A program made the position numbers and the translations under genes. A model generated the notes under the pieces. The model was not told the DNA's origin, did not search any database, and was given only the letters and a program-made list of their open reading frames with translations. 64,000 nt of DNA from Anoxybacillus thermarum (lineage in GTDB: Bacteria; Bacillota; Bacilli; Bacillales; Anoxybacillaceae), in the NCBI RefSeq assembly GCF_000836725.1, contig NZ_JXTH01000006.1, forward strand, positions 1-64,000. Reading direction: 5' to 3'. Of this stretch, positions 8,275 to 16,868 are shown piece by piece (positions within the stretch are counted from its first letter, which is position 1; each line of letters starts with the position of its first letter).

Positions 8275-10077
8275 ATGTGCGGAATTGTTGGTTATATTGG
8301 TGAACAACCATCAAAAGAAATTTTATTGTACGGATTAGAGAAATTAGAGTATCGAGGATATGACTCTGCAGGGATTGCTTTATTAAATGAAAAAGGTGTA
8401 CATGTATTTAAGGAAAAAGGACGGATTGCCGACTTGCGTGCCGTCGTTGCAGAAGATGTAGATGCACCGCTTGGCATCGGTCATACGCGTTGGGCGACAC
8501 ATGGCGTGCCAAACCGCGTGAATGCTCATCCACATCAAAGTGCATCTGGCCGCTTCACGCTTGTGCATAACGGTGTGATCGAAAACTACGAATTGTTAAA
8601 ACGCGATTATTTAGCACATGTGACGTTTAAAAGTGACACAGATACAGAAGTTATTGTCCAGTTAATCGAAACGTTTGTAAATGACGGATTGTCGGTGGAA
8701 GAAGCGTTCCGTAAGACGCTTTCGTTATTGAAAGGCTCGTATGCGATCGCTTTAATTGATGCAGAAAATGATGGCATCATTTACGCGGCGAAAAACAAAA
8801 GCCCGCTTTTAGCTGGATTAGGTGAAGGATTTAACGTCGTCGCAAGCGACGCATTGGCGATGTTACAAGTGACAAATGAATATGTCGAGCTCATGGATAA
8901 AGAAATCGTTATTGTCACAAAAGAAAGTGTGACAATTAAAAAGTTAAATGGTGAAGTGGTAGAGCGTGCGCCATATGTGGCGGAATTGGATGCAAGCGAC
9001 ATTGAAAAAGGAACGTATCCGTACTATATGTTAAAAGAGATTGATGAACAGCCGCTTGTCATTCGCCGTTTAATTGAAAAATATCGCAACGAACAAGGTG
9101 AACTGGCGATTGATGAAGACATTGTGCAAGCGATTAATGAAGCGGATCGCTTATATATTGTCGCGTGCGGCACGAGCTATCATGCTGGTTTAGTCGGTAA
9201 GCAATTGATCGAAAACTGGGCGAAAATCCCTGTTGAAGTGCACATTGCAAGCGAATTTTCATACAACATGCCGCTTTTATCGGAAAAACCGCTCTTTATT
9301 TATATTTCACAAAGCGGGGAGACGGCAGATAGCCGCGCGGTGCTCGTGCGCACGAAAGAGCTTGGCCATAAATCGTTAACGATTACGAACGTACCGGGTT
9401 CGACATTATCGCGCGAAGCAGACTATACGCTTCTTCTTCATGCTGGACCAGAAATCGCTGTTGCATCAACGAAAGCATATACAGCACAAATTGCGGTGCT
9501 TGCGATGTTAGCTGCGGTGGCTGCAAAAGCAAAAGGCATCGAGTTGAATGTTGACGTAACAAAAGAACTTGGTATTGTTGCGAATGCGATGGAAACACTT
9601 TGCGATGCGAAACAAGAAATGGAACAAATTGCGCGCGAATATTTAGCGACAACACGCAACTGCTTCTTTATCGGTCGCGCGGTCGACTATTATGTCGTAT
9701 TAGAAGGCGCGCTAAAGCTAAAAGAAATTTCTTACATTCAAGCAGAAGGCTTTGCAGGTGGAGAATTGAAGCACGGTACGATCGCTTTAATTGAAAATGG
9801 CACACCAGTGATTGCTCTAGCGACACAAGAACATGTCAACTTAAGCATTCGCGGGAACGTAAAAGAAGTTGTCGCTCGCGGTGCAAATCCGTGCATCATT
9901 TCCATGAAAGGATTAGACATGGAGGACGACCGTTTCGTCATTCCAGCTGTTCATCCAATGCTTACGCCGCTTGCATCTGTCGTTCCATTGCAGCTCATTG
10001 CTTACTATGCGGCATTACATCGCGGTTGCGATGTCGACAAACCACGCAACTTAGCGAAGTCTGTAACGGTGGAATAA
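8275..10077 (+). CDS. glmS: Glutamine--fructose-6-phosphate aminotransferase GlmS
   Basis: GlmS makes glucosamine-6-phosphate from fructose-6-phosphate and glutamine, the first step to UDP-GlcNAc. The 600-residue protein starts MCGIVGY with the N-terminal nucleophile cysteine of the class II amidotransferase domain (1-~220), followed by two SIS sugar-isomerase domains with CGTSYHA and SQSGETADS near residues 300-350, and ends [13 protein letters not shown], the invariant C terminus. That terminal coding sequence is the recognition site for TnsD of Tn7-like transposons, and one is inserted 23 bp past the stop codon. Confidence 0.97.
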   Translation: MCGIVGYIGEQPSKEILLYGLEKLEYRGYDSAGIALLNEKGVHVFKEKGRIADLRAVVAEDVDAPLGIGHTRWATHGVPNRVNAHPHQSASGRFTLVHNGVIENYELLKRDYLAHVTFKSDTDTEVIVQLIETFVNDGLSVEEAFRKTLSLLKGSYAIALIDAENDGIIYAAKNKSPLLAGLGEGFNVVASDALAMLQVTNEYVELMDKEIVIVTKESVTIKKLNGEVVERAPYVAELDASDIEKGTYPYYMLKEIDEQPLVIRRLIEKYRNEQGELAIDEDIVQAINEADRLYIVACGTSYHAGLVGKQLIENWAKIPVEVHIASEFSYNMPLLSEKPLFIYISQSGETADSRAVLVRTKELGHKSLTITNVPGSTLSREADYTLLLHAGPEIAVASTKAYTAQIAVLAMLAAVAAKAKGIELNVDVTKELGIVANAMETLCDAKQEMEQIAREYLATTRNCFFIGRAVDYYVVLEGALKLKEISYIQAEGFAGGELKHGTIALIENGTPVIALATQEHVNLSIRGNVKEVVARGANPCIISMKGLDMEDDRFVIPAVHPMLTPLASVVPLQLIAYYAALHRGCDVDKPRNLAKSVTVE

Positions 10078-10095
10078 AGCTTAAAAAACACACGT

Positions 10096-10100
10096 CATGG
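10096..10100. repeat. Left target-site duplication (CATGG)
   Basis: CATGG precedes the left transposon end and recurs after the right end at 25116-25120. Five base pairs is the Tn7 target duplication length. The two half-sites, joined, restore an intact glmS terminator. Confidence 0.9.
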
Positions 10101-10222
10101 TGTTGAATGACAAAAAAGTCGGGTACTTGACAAAAAAGTCGGGAACCAGACAAAAAAGTTGGATACCGAACAAAAAAGTCGGGAACTGACATGTGTTCGC
10201 AGAAAATAAAGTTGATAACTGA
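10101..10222 (+). repeat. Left end with tandem TnsB-type binding sites
   Basis: Four copies of an ACAAAAAAGT(C/T)GG(G/A)(T/A)AC(C/T)-like motif start near 10109, 10129, 10149 and 10169, with ~20-bp spacing. A degenerate copy (AAAATAAAGTTGATAACTG) lies at 10203-10221 and another near 10341. This dense array is typical of the TnsB-binding sites of a Tn7-like left end. Confidence 0.85.
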
Positions 10223-10239
10223 ACATGATAACCGAATGA

Positions 10240-10273
10240 GGGATGTTAGCTTTATGCTAATGTCCCTTTTTTT
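10240..10273 (+). terminator. Terminator inside transposon left end
   Basis: GGGATGTTAGC (10240-10250) pairs with GCTAATGTCCC (10256-10266), with a central mismatch, followed by a T run. It can stop glmS transcripts, replacing the terminator split by the insertion. The rest of 10274-10574 is AT-rich, with a second terminator and no gene. Confidence 0.75.
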
Positions 10274-10386
10274 ATCAATAAACGAAGTGCATGTGTTTAT
10301 AAAAAATCGTATATGTCTTTGCCAAATAAAGATATATACTACAAAATAAAGCTCTAAACTGAAAAATTAATTTTATGCTAAATGAT

Positions 10387-10412
10387 GTTAGCATCTTAGC
10401 TAACGCTTTTTT
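10387..10412 (+). terminator. Second terminator in transposon left end
   Basis: GTTAGC (10387-10392) pairs with GCTAAC (10399-10404) and is followed by GCTTTTTT. Confidence 0.7.
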
Positions 10413-10574
10413 AACAGAAAACTTTTTGTTAATAAATCAAATTTAATATGATAGTTTTTGTTTAAAGGACAAAAAACGCATTATATCCAAATTAAAAAAT
10501 GAAAATAAAACTTCTACTTTTTTTATAATGATATGAATCATTTTATATTAAAATTAAAAAAGAGGTGATCAAAA

Positions 10575-12419
10575 ATGAGTGAAAAACTTTCTTTAAAATC
10601 AAAAGATTTGCTTGAGGAAAGAATTAAATACATAAAACAATTATTCCCTGAAGTAGTAACTGAAGGAAAAATAAATTTCGAAAAACTCCGTTTAATTTTA
10701 GGAGAAGAAGTTAACGGCACCAAAGAGCGATATGAACTGAATTGGGTTGGTAAAAATGAAGCCATCAAAACAATACAAGTGCAAAGTTCTGGAACCTTAA
10801 TACCCGTAATTGATGAATCAATAAATTTTGATAAAACTGAAAACATAATTATTGAAGGCGACAATTTAGAAGTATTAAAAATATTGCAAAGAAGTTATTA
10901 CGGTAAAATTAAAATGATTTATATCGATCCTCCTTATAATACAGGCAATGACTTTATTTATCCTGATAATTTCAAAGAAGGATTAAACGATTATCTAAAA
11001 TATTCCGGTCAAATAAACGAACAGGGATTTCAACTAAGCAGTAATACAGAAACAACAGGGAGATTGCATTCTAAATGGTTAAACATGATGTATCCAAGAT
11101 TATTTCTAGCTAGAAACTTATTAAGGGATGATGGGGTAATTTTTGTTTCAATAGATGATCATGAAGTAAAAAATCTTCGTTATCTGCTAGATGAGATATT
11201 TGGAGAAGAAAATTTTGTTGCTGAAATAGTTTGGGAAAAAGTACATACAAGAAAAAATTCCGCTAAATATTTTTCTGATTCACATGAATATATTTTATGT
11301 TATGCCAAAAGGAAAATTACAAAAGAAAATGAAGAGGGCTGGGTAAGGAATTTATTACCACGTGAAAATACGGATGCTTATTCCAATCCTGACAATGATC
11401 CGAATGGTCCTTGGAAACCAGATCCTATTTATGCGAATAATCCATATGATGCTGATTATGAAATTGTCAAACCGAACGGAGTAGTCTTAAAAAGACCGCC
11501 AGGTAAATATTGGAGATACAGTGAAAAGACCATAAAGGAAGCTATTGAAAATAACAGGATTATTTGGGGAGAAGGCGATTCTTACCCAATGATTAAGCGT
11601 TACCTTAAAGACGTTCAAGATGGATTAGTACCTGTTACTCTTTTTACTAGAGAGTTTGCTGGAGATAATGCATTAGGAAATGATGAATTAAAAAACTTGT
11701 TAGGTGCTGAAAAACTATTTCCATATCCTAAACCTTCAAAATTGATACAAAGACTTATTCAAATTGGTACGAATGAAGATGATATCATTTTAGACTTTTT
11801 TGCTGGAACAGGTGTTACTGGTGATGCCATATTGAACATGAACAAAGATGGTGGAAATAGAAAATTTATTCTCATACAGCTACCAGAACCTACAAAAGAG
11901 GGATCAGCAGCGAGAGAAGCTGGATATAAAACGATTTCGGAAATATGTAAAGCAAGAATATCGAAAGTTATACAAAAAATAGAAGAATCCGGTAAATCTT
12001 TCGAGGGTATCGGTTTTAAATTTTTTAAATTAACTTCTAGTAACTTTAAAATTTGGGATGGAGAAAAAGCGTCTCAAAATCCTGATGAATTAGCTGAACA
12101 GTTGAGATTATTTGTAAATAATATCCAAGAAGGTAGAACAAAAACGGATATCTTGTATGAAATCATGTTAAAATCAGGCTTTATGTTAACGGATAAAGTG
12201 GAGAAAATCGACCAAAATAAAGAACTTTATAGCATTAAAGATGGAGATTTAATTGTTTGTTTAGAAGACTTTATTGACAAAGATTTAATAACAAAAATTA
12301 TTGAATTGCATCCTAAACAATTTATCTGTTTAGACTCAGCTTTCCATAATCAAGATCAATTAAAAACAAATACAGTGTTGGAGTTTAAAGAAGCTGGAAT
12401 CGTCTTTAAAACTGTCTGA
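10575..12419 (+). CDS. Type III restriction-modification methyltransferase (Mod)
   Basis: Mod methylates adenine-N6 in an asymmetric site and supplies site recognition for the type III complex. The 614-residue protein has the catalytic motif IV DPPYNTG (residues 118-124) before the AdoMet-binding FAGTG motif (about 406-410), the beta-class order typical of type III Mod. The central region between them (roughly 150-390) is the expected target-recognition domain. Start ATG 10575 follows AAAGAGGTG. The gene is AT-richer than glmS and overlaps the coordinate end of the reading frame leading into res, so the two form an operon. Confidence 0.93.
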   Translation: MSEKLSLKSKDLLEERIKYIKQLFPEVVTEGKINFEKLRLILGEEVNGTKERYELNWVGKNEAIKTIQVQSSGTLIPVIDESINFDKTENIIIEGDNLEVLKILQRSYYGKIKMIYIDPPYNTGNDFIYPDNFKEGLNDYLKYSGQINEQGFQLSSNTETTGRLHSKWLNMMYPRLFLARNLLRDDGVIFVSIDDHEVKNLRYLLDEIFGEENFVAEIVWEKVHTRKNSAKYFSDSHEYILCYAKRKITKENEEGWVRNLLPRENTDAYSNPDNDPNGPWKPDPIYANNPYDADYEIVKPNGVVLKRPPGKYWRYSEKTIKEAIENNRIIWGEGDSYPMIKRYLKDVQDGLVPVTLFTREFAGDNALGNDELKNLLGAEKLFPYPKPSKLIQRLIQIGTNEDDIILDFFAGTGVTGDAILNMNKDGGNRKFILIQLPEPTKEGSAAREAGYKTISEICKARISKVIQKIEESGKSFEGIGFKFFKLTSSNFKIWDGEKASQNPDELAEQLRLFVNNIQEGRTKTDILYEIMLKSGFMLTDKVEKIDQNKELYSIKDGDLIVCLEDFIDKDLITKIIELHPKQFICLDSAFHNQDQLKTNTVLEFKEAGIVFKTV

Positions 12420-12436
12420 TGAAGGGAGGGGATCAG

Positions 12437-15088
12437 ATGGAAATAAAATTCGAAAGCGATCAACAGTATCAGTTAGACGCAATAAATGCTGTTGTAAATG
12501 TTTTTGAAGGACAAACGATAAAATCCGGACAATATGAATTAAATTTAGATGGGATAACTGGAAGCATCATTTCTGAATTAGGATACGCTAATTATCTAGA
12601 ATTGGATGAAGAAACTTTATTGGCAAACGTTCAAAAAGTACAAAAGAAAAACGGTATAGAAATTTCCAAAAAATTGGATGGGTTAAACTTTTCAATAGAA
12701 ATGGAAACCGGAACAGGAAAAACGTATGTATATCTACGAACGATCTTTGAATTAAATGTGAAATATGGTTTTACAAAATTTATTATCGTTGTTCCAAGCG
12801 TGGCAATCAGAGAAGGAGTATTAAAAAATTTAGAAATTACAAAAGAACATTTTAAAACCTTATATGGTAATATTCCGTACGATTATTGGGTATATGATTC
12901 AAACAAATTATCAAGTATTCGTCAATTTGCAACATCTAATCAGCTTCAAATCATGATCATTAATATTGATTCATTCAATAAAGAAAGCAATGTGATGAAT
13001 CAAGAACGGGATGAATTGTCGGGGAGAAAACCAATTGAATTTATTCAATCTACAAATCCTATCGTCATCATTGATGAACCACAAAATATGGAGTCTGATA
13101 AAGCAAAGGAAGCAATTCAATCACTGAATCCGTTATGTACGTTACGATATTCAGCCACACACCGTAATGTGTATAATTTGCTGTATAGTTTAAATCCTGT
13201 TGCTGCTTATGACTTAAATTTAGTGAAGCGAATTGAAGTGGATTCGATTTTGGATGATCCAAACTACAGTGACCCCTATATTTTAGTGAAGAGCATAAAG
13301 GCGACCAAAACCAAAGTAACAGCGAAACTCGAAATCGATATCAATACAAACAATGGTCCGGAACGAAAAACAGTATCCGTACATAAAAATGGTACAGATC
13401 TTTATGAAGTTAGTGGATATAGAGAAGCATACAAAGGATATATTGTTGATTATATTTATGCAGGGTATAGCGAAGAGGAATCTTTTATCGCATTTACTAA
13501 TGGTACAAGGCTCCAAATAGGACAAGCAATTGGAAATTATAAAGACGAAATCATGCAATATCAAATATATAAAACCATTGAAAATCATTTTGAACAGGAG
13601 TTAAGGATTAAGCGTCACTTTCCGGAAGGAAAACGTTTAAAAGTATTATCATTATTCTTTATCGATAAAGTGGCAAATTATGCTGAGGAAGACGGAAAAA
13701 TCAGAAGATGGTTTGTTGAGGCATATAACAAATTGTCTAAGGAACCGATGTATCAAGAATTAAATCTACCTCCAGTTGATAAGGTTCACAAAGGATACTT
13801 TGCGAAAGATAGTAAAGGAAAAGAAAAAGATAGTAGTGAGAGTAGAACAACGAAAGCAGACGATGAAGCGTATGAACTGATTATGAGAGACAAGGAAAGA
13901 TTGTTATCTTTGCAAGAACCTCTTCGTTTTATTTTTTCTCATTCTGCCTTGCGTGAAGGTTGGGATAATCCTAATGTTTTCCAAATTTGTACCTTAAATG
14001 AAACAAAGTCCGAAATTAAAAAAAGACAAGAAATCGGTCGTGGGCTACGTTTGCCGGTAGATGAAAATGGTTACAGAGTTCGCGATCCTTACATTAATCG
14101 ATTAGTTGTTATTGCGAATGAGAACTACGATGATTTTGCTAGAAAATTGCAAAAAGAAATTGAAGAAGATTGCAATGTCACTTTCGATACTAACAGAATC
14201 GGAAAAAAATCTGATAGAAAATCGGCAAACCTTGTCCCAGATTGGAATCAAAACCCTGAATTTCTGGAATTGTGGGAACGCATTAAACATCGAACCCGTT
14301 ATTCTGTAGAATTTGATACAAAGAAATTGATAAAAGAAGCTTCTCTAGCTGTGAAAGAAATGCCGGTGATTGAAGCCCCTAGACTGGTTAATAAAAAAGC
14401 TACATTAGATATAACTAGCGAAGGTGTTACATCAAGAGTTTCAGTCATCAAAGATAAGAAAATCGAGTACGATAAATCCTCGTTGCCGGATTTGCTTGGA
14501 TATATTCAAAAGGAAACAGAGTTAACAAGAGGAACCATAGCTGAGATACTAATCCAATCTGGAAGATTAGGCGATGTTTGGATCAACCCGCAAAAATTTC
14601 TTGATCAAGTAGTGAAAGCAATCAAAAAAACTTTGAGAAATATAATGGTAAAAGGGATCCAATATCACAAAATAAATGGTTCAGAGTATGAAATGCGTTT
14701 ATTTGAGGACTCGAAGATCGAAGGATATATAAACAATATGATTGAAGTAAAAAAATCAATTTATGATATGGTTAAATACGATTCAGATGTAGAAAAAAAA
14801 TTTGCACAAGATCTAGATTCACTTGAAGGAATAAAGTTTTTTGTAAAGCTCCCTGAAAAATTTAAAATAAAAACACCGCTTGGAAACTATACTCCAGATT
14901 GGGCTATCGTTCAACAAAAAGATGGAGAAGAGGCTAAAATATATTTAGTTGCTGAAACGAAATCGACTCATGAAGAGGATGAACGTCGTGAAATAGAAAA
15001 TCAAAAAATAAAATGTGGGGAAGCTCACTTTAAAGCATTGGAAAATATTGAATTTAAAACTGTTACGGATGCAAGTGAATTATTTTAA
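12437..15088 (+). CDS. Type III restriction enzyme, Res subunit
   Basis: Res is the ATP-driven translocation and nuclease subunit that acts with Mod on unmodified DNA. The ~883-residue protein has Walker A METGTGKT (about 89-96), the helicase box DEPQ (about 213), a motif VI region EIGRGLRLP near 535, and a C-terminal PD-(D/E)xK nuclease with PDWAI (~820) and ETKST (~840). ATG 12437 is preferred because GGGAGGGG lies 7 nt upstream; ATG 12419 overlaps the mod stop. It begins 17 nt after mod. Confidence 0.93.
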   Translation: MEIKFESDQQYQLDAINAVVNVFEGQTIKSGQYELNLDGITGSIISELGYANYLELDEETLLANVQKVQKKNGIEISKKLDGLNFSIEMETGTGKTYVYLRTIFELNVKYGFTKFIIVVPSVAIREGVLKNLEITKEHFKTLYGNIPYDYWVYDSNKLSSIRQFATSNQLQIMIINIDSFNKESNVMNQERDELSGRKPIEFIQSTNPIVIIDEPQNMESDKAKEAIQSLNPLCTLRYSATHRNVYNLLYSLNPVAAYDLNLVKRIEVDSILDDPNYSDPYILVKSIKATKTKVTAKLEIDINTNNGPERKTVSVHKNGTDLYEVSGYREAYKGYIVDYIYAGYSEEESFIAFTNGTRLQIGQAIGNYKDEIMQYQIYKTIENHFEQELRIKRHFPEGKRLKVLSLFFIDKVANYAEEDGKIRRWFVEAYNKLSKEPMYQELNLPPVDKVHKGYFAKDSKGKEKDSSESRTTKADDEAYELIMRDKERLLSLQEPLRFIFSHSALREGWDNPNVFQICTLNETKSEIKKRQEIGRGLRLPVDENGYRVRDPYINRLVVIANENYDDFARKLQKEIEEDCNVTFDTNRIGKKSDRKSANLVPDWNQNPEFLELWERIKHRTRYSVEFDTKKLIKEASLAVKEMPVIEAPRLVNKKATLDITSEGVTSRVSVIKDKKIEYDKSSLPDLLGYIQKETELTRGTIAEILIQSGRLGDVWINPQKFLDQVVKAIKKTLRNIMVKGIQYHKINGSEYEMRLFEDSKIEGYINNMIEVKKSIYDMVKYDSDVEKKFAQDLDSLEGIKFFVKLPEKFKIKTPLGNYTPDWAIVQQKDGEEAKIYLVAETKSTHEEDERREIENQKIKCGEAHFKALENIEFKTVTDASELF

Positions 15089-15117
15089 ACACCTCTACGA
15101 TCAGAGGTGTTTTTTTG
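15089..15117 (+). terminator. mod-res operon terminator
   Basis: ACACCTCT and AGAGGTGT form a perfect 8-bp stem with a 6-nt loop followed by a T run immediately after the res stop codon. Confidence 0.88.
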
Positions 15118-15163
15118 TTTAAAAAGATCTGTCCTTTACAAAAAAGATTTATCCTAACGGCTT

Positions 15164-15202
15164 TACCCATTTCCAAGTATAAACTTGGAAGTGGGTTTTA
15201 TT
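15164..15202 (+). terminator. Hairpin terminator after the RM operon
   Basis: A long imperfect stem, CCCATTTCCAAGT pairing with ACTTGGAAGTGGG, is followed by TTTTATTTTT. It lies between the RM operon and the next hypothetical gene and may act in both directions. Confidence 0.65.
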
Positions 15203-15278
15203 TTTATTATCTTTTAAGTATTTTCTGAAAATAAAGCGGGAATGACTGATAGTAAAAAAGATTGGTGAGGGGAGAAAC

Positions 15279-15740
15279 ATGTATGTAAATAATGTGCGTG
15301 AGGCTTTGGATCGATTAACCGAGGATGAATTCGAGGAATATTTAAAAAGATTGCGGTTAGTATTGAGAAAAAGGTACAAGAAGAATGTAAAGCCATCGGA
15401 CCTAAAAAATCGAGTTAAAGAATTCATTAACGGAAAAGATCCAAAAATTGATTATTTTGAATCATATTTATTAACATTCGATGAGCTTTCAGTAAATGGA
15501 GCGATAAATGCATTACATAATAAAAAAATAAAAATACCAAAAACATGGAGACAACTGCTATTAAGTGTAACAGAAGATCGGACATTATCACCTGAAGTTG
15601 TAAAACATTTGGAGGACGAACAAATATTATCAGAGATAAAGGCATTGTTTTATAATTCCATTGAATATTGCAAAAACGAAAATAGGGATAAATTTTTTAC
15701 AAATTTGTATATCTTTAATAATTTTTTGAAAATAAAATGA
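15279..15740 (+). CDS. Hypothetical cargo protein, 153 aa
   Basis: I do not recognise this protein. It is charged and probably helical and soluble: a Glu/Arg/Lys-rich N-terminal helix (TEDEFEEYLKRLRLVLRKR, residues 14-32), no membrane segment, no signal peptide, one cysteine. GAGGGGAG lies 6 nt before ATG 15279. It stands alone between the restriction-modification operon and tnsA, bounded by terminators on both sides, so it is an independent cargo gene. A DNA-interacting or defence accessory role is possible but not shown. Confidence 0.7.
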   Translation: MYVNNVREALDRLTEDEFEEYLKRLRLVLRKRYKKNVKPSDLKNRVKEFINGKDPKIDYFESYLLTFDELSVNGAINALHNKKIKIPKTWRQLLLSVTEDRTLSPEVVKHLEDEQILSEIKALFYNSIEYCKNENRDKFFTNLYIFNNFLKIK

Positions 15741-15750
15741 TTTATCAACT

Positions 15751-15780
15751 GACCTGTTCAAGACAACAGGTCATTTTTTT
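15751..15780 (+). terminator. Terminator after the 153-aa gene
   Basis: GACCTGT and ACAGGTC form a 7-bp stem, followed by ATTTTTTT. The following 15781-16043 is very AT-rich, holds no gene I can support, and presumably contains the tns promoter. Confidence 0.8.
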
Positions 15781-16043
15781 GAAATTTTCGTTGTTTAAAA
15801 ATGATGTTTTTTGTCAATAATGATAGAAAAATGTCATTTTAAAATTACCTAAAAACAATTTTATTTCATAAATCAATCATTTACCGCATTTAAAGATACA
15901 CAAAAAAATATTTCTTTAAATTATTTTTTCTCAAAAATATTTTTTATCTAAAAATGGGAACTGGGAAATTTTATGGCATGTATAAGGAAACTTGTCTGTC
16001 TATGATAGGAACGTGAAGGTTTTGCATCAAAGGAGTGGCATAG

Positions 16044-16853
16044 ATGGCGAAAAGGAAAACAGAATTAACCGAAAAGAAAATCGCTGAAATGGAAAAAGAA
16101 GGTCGTGGTCAAGGCAAGGGAGAGAATTATAAACCTTGGATATATATTCAGGATTTTCCTTCAAGTGGTCTAGCGACTAGGGGGAAAGGATGGAAAACCA
16201 ATCGAATCCATCACTTTTTATCCAAATTAGAACGGGATTATTTCTATGTATTGGAATGGAATCGGTCTGTTGTTGATATACGAGAACAGTTTCCATTAAA
16301 TCGCGAAGATACATTGTTTATTGCCACAAACAAAGGCATTAAACATCCAACAGATCCGAAATCCCAAATACCAATTGTCATGACCACTGATTTTCTTATC
16401 ACGGTAACCACTTCAGCGGGCACAAAACATTATGCCCGAACAATAAAACCGTCAAAAGAACTGGAGAATCAACGAACCATTGAGAAATTAGAAATTGAAC
16501 GTTCTTATTGGGAAGATCGTGGGATTGATTGGGGAATTGTCACGGAAAAAGAAATGCCTAGGAACCTGATTGAAAATGTTGAATGGTTACATTCGTCCTA
16601 TTTTGGTATAGAAGGTTTGCCTACATCAGCACTTCATACTTATGCTCAACAAATGAAATCATTCATTAAGAAATATAATACCTCGATTATAGAAGTGGTA
16701 ACAGAATTTGATAACACATTTCAATTAGAAAATGGAATGGGATTAGAAATCCTTAAGTATTTAATTGCTCGCCGAGAAATACGTGTAGATATTAATCAAA
16801 AGATTCACACACACTTTTGGGTGGAAGATGTTTTCAAACTAGACTTTATATAA
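16044..16853 (+). CDS. tnsA: TnsA endonuclease of the Tn7-like transposon
   Basis: TnsA cuts the 5' ends of the transposon so that, with TnsB, it moves by cut-and-paste. The 269-residue protein has the restriction-enzyme-like N-terminal core with Glu63, Asp116 and Lys135 (in KLERDY, TTDFL and TIKPS), close to Glu63/Asp114/Lys132 of the E. coli Tn7 protein, and a C-terminal winged-helix region. AAAGGAG precedes ATG 16044. tnsB begins 15 nt after the stop. Presence of tnsA predicts clean excision rather than cointegrates. Confidence 0.93.
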   Translation: MAKRKTELTEKKIAEMEKEGRGQGKGENYKPWIYIQDFPSSGLATRGKGWKTNRIHHFLSKLERDYFYVLEWNRSVVDIREQFPLNREDTLFIATNKGIKHPTDPKSQIPIVMTTDFLITVTTSAGTKHYARTIKPSKELENQRTIEKLEIERSYWEDRGIDWGIVTEKEMPRNLIENVEWLHSSYFGIEGLPTSALHTYAQQMKSFIKKYNTSIIEVVTEFDNTFQLENGMGLEILKYLIARREIRVDINQKIHTHFWVEDVFKLDFI

Positions 16854-16868
16854 GAAAGAAGGGATCAA

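Noticed and set aside
10101-10190. Short direct repeats that could suggest a CRISPR array
   Set aside because: The ~20-bp units abut without spacers and lie exactly at the transposon terminus; they are TnsB-type binding sites.
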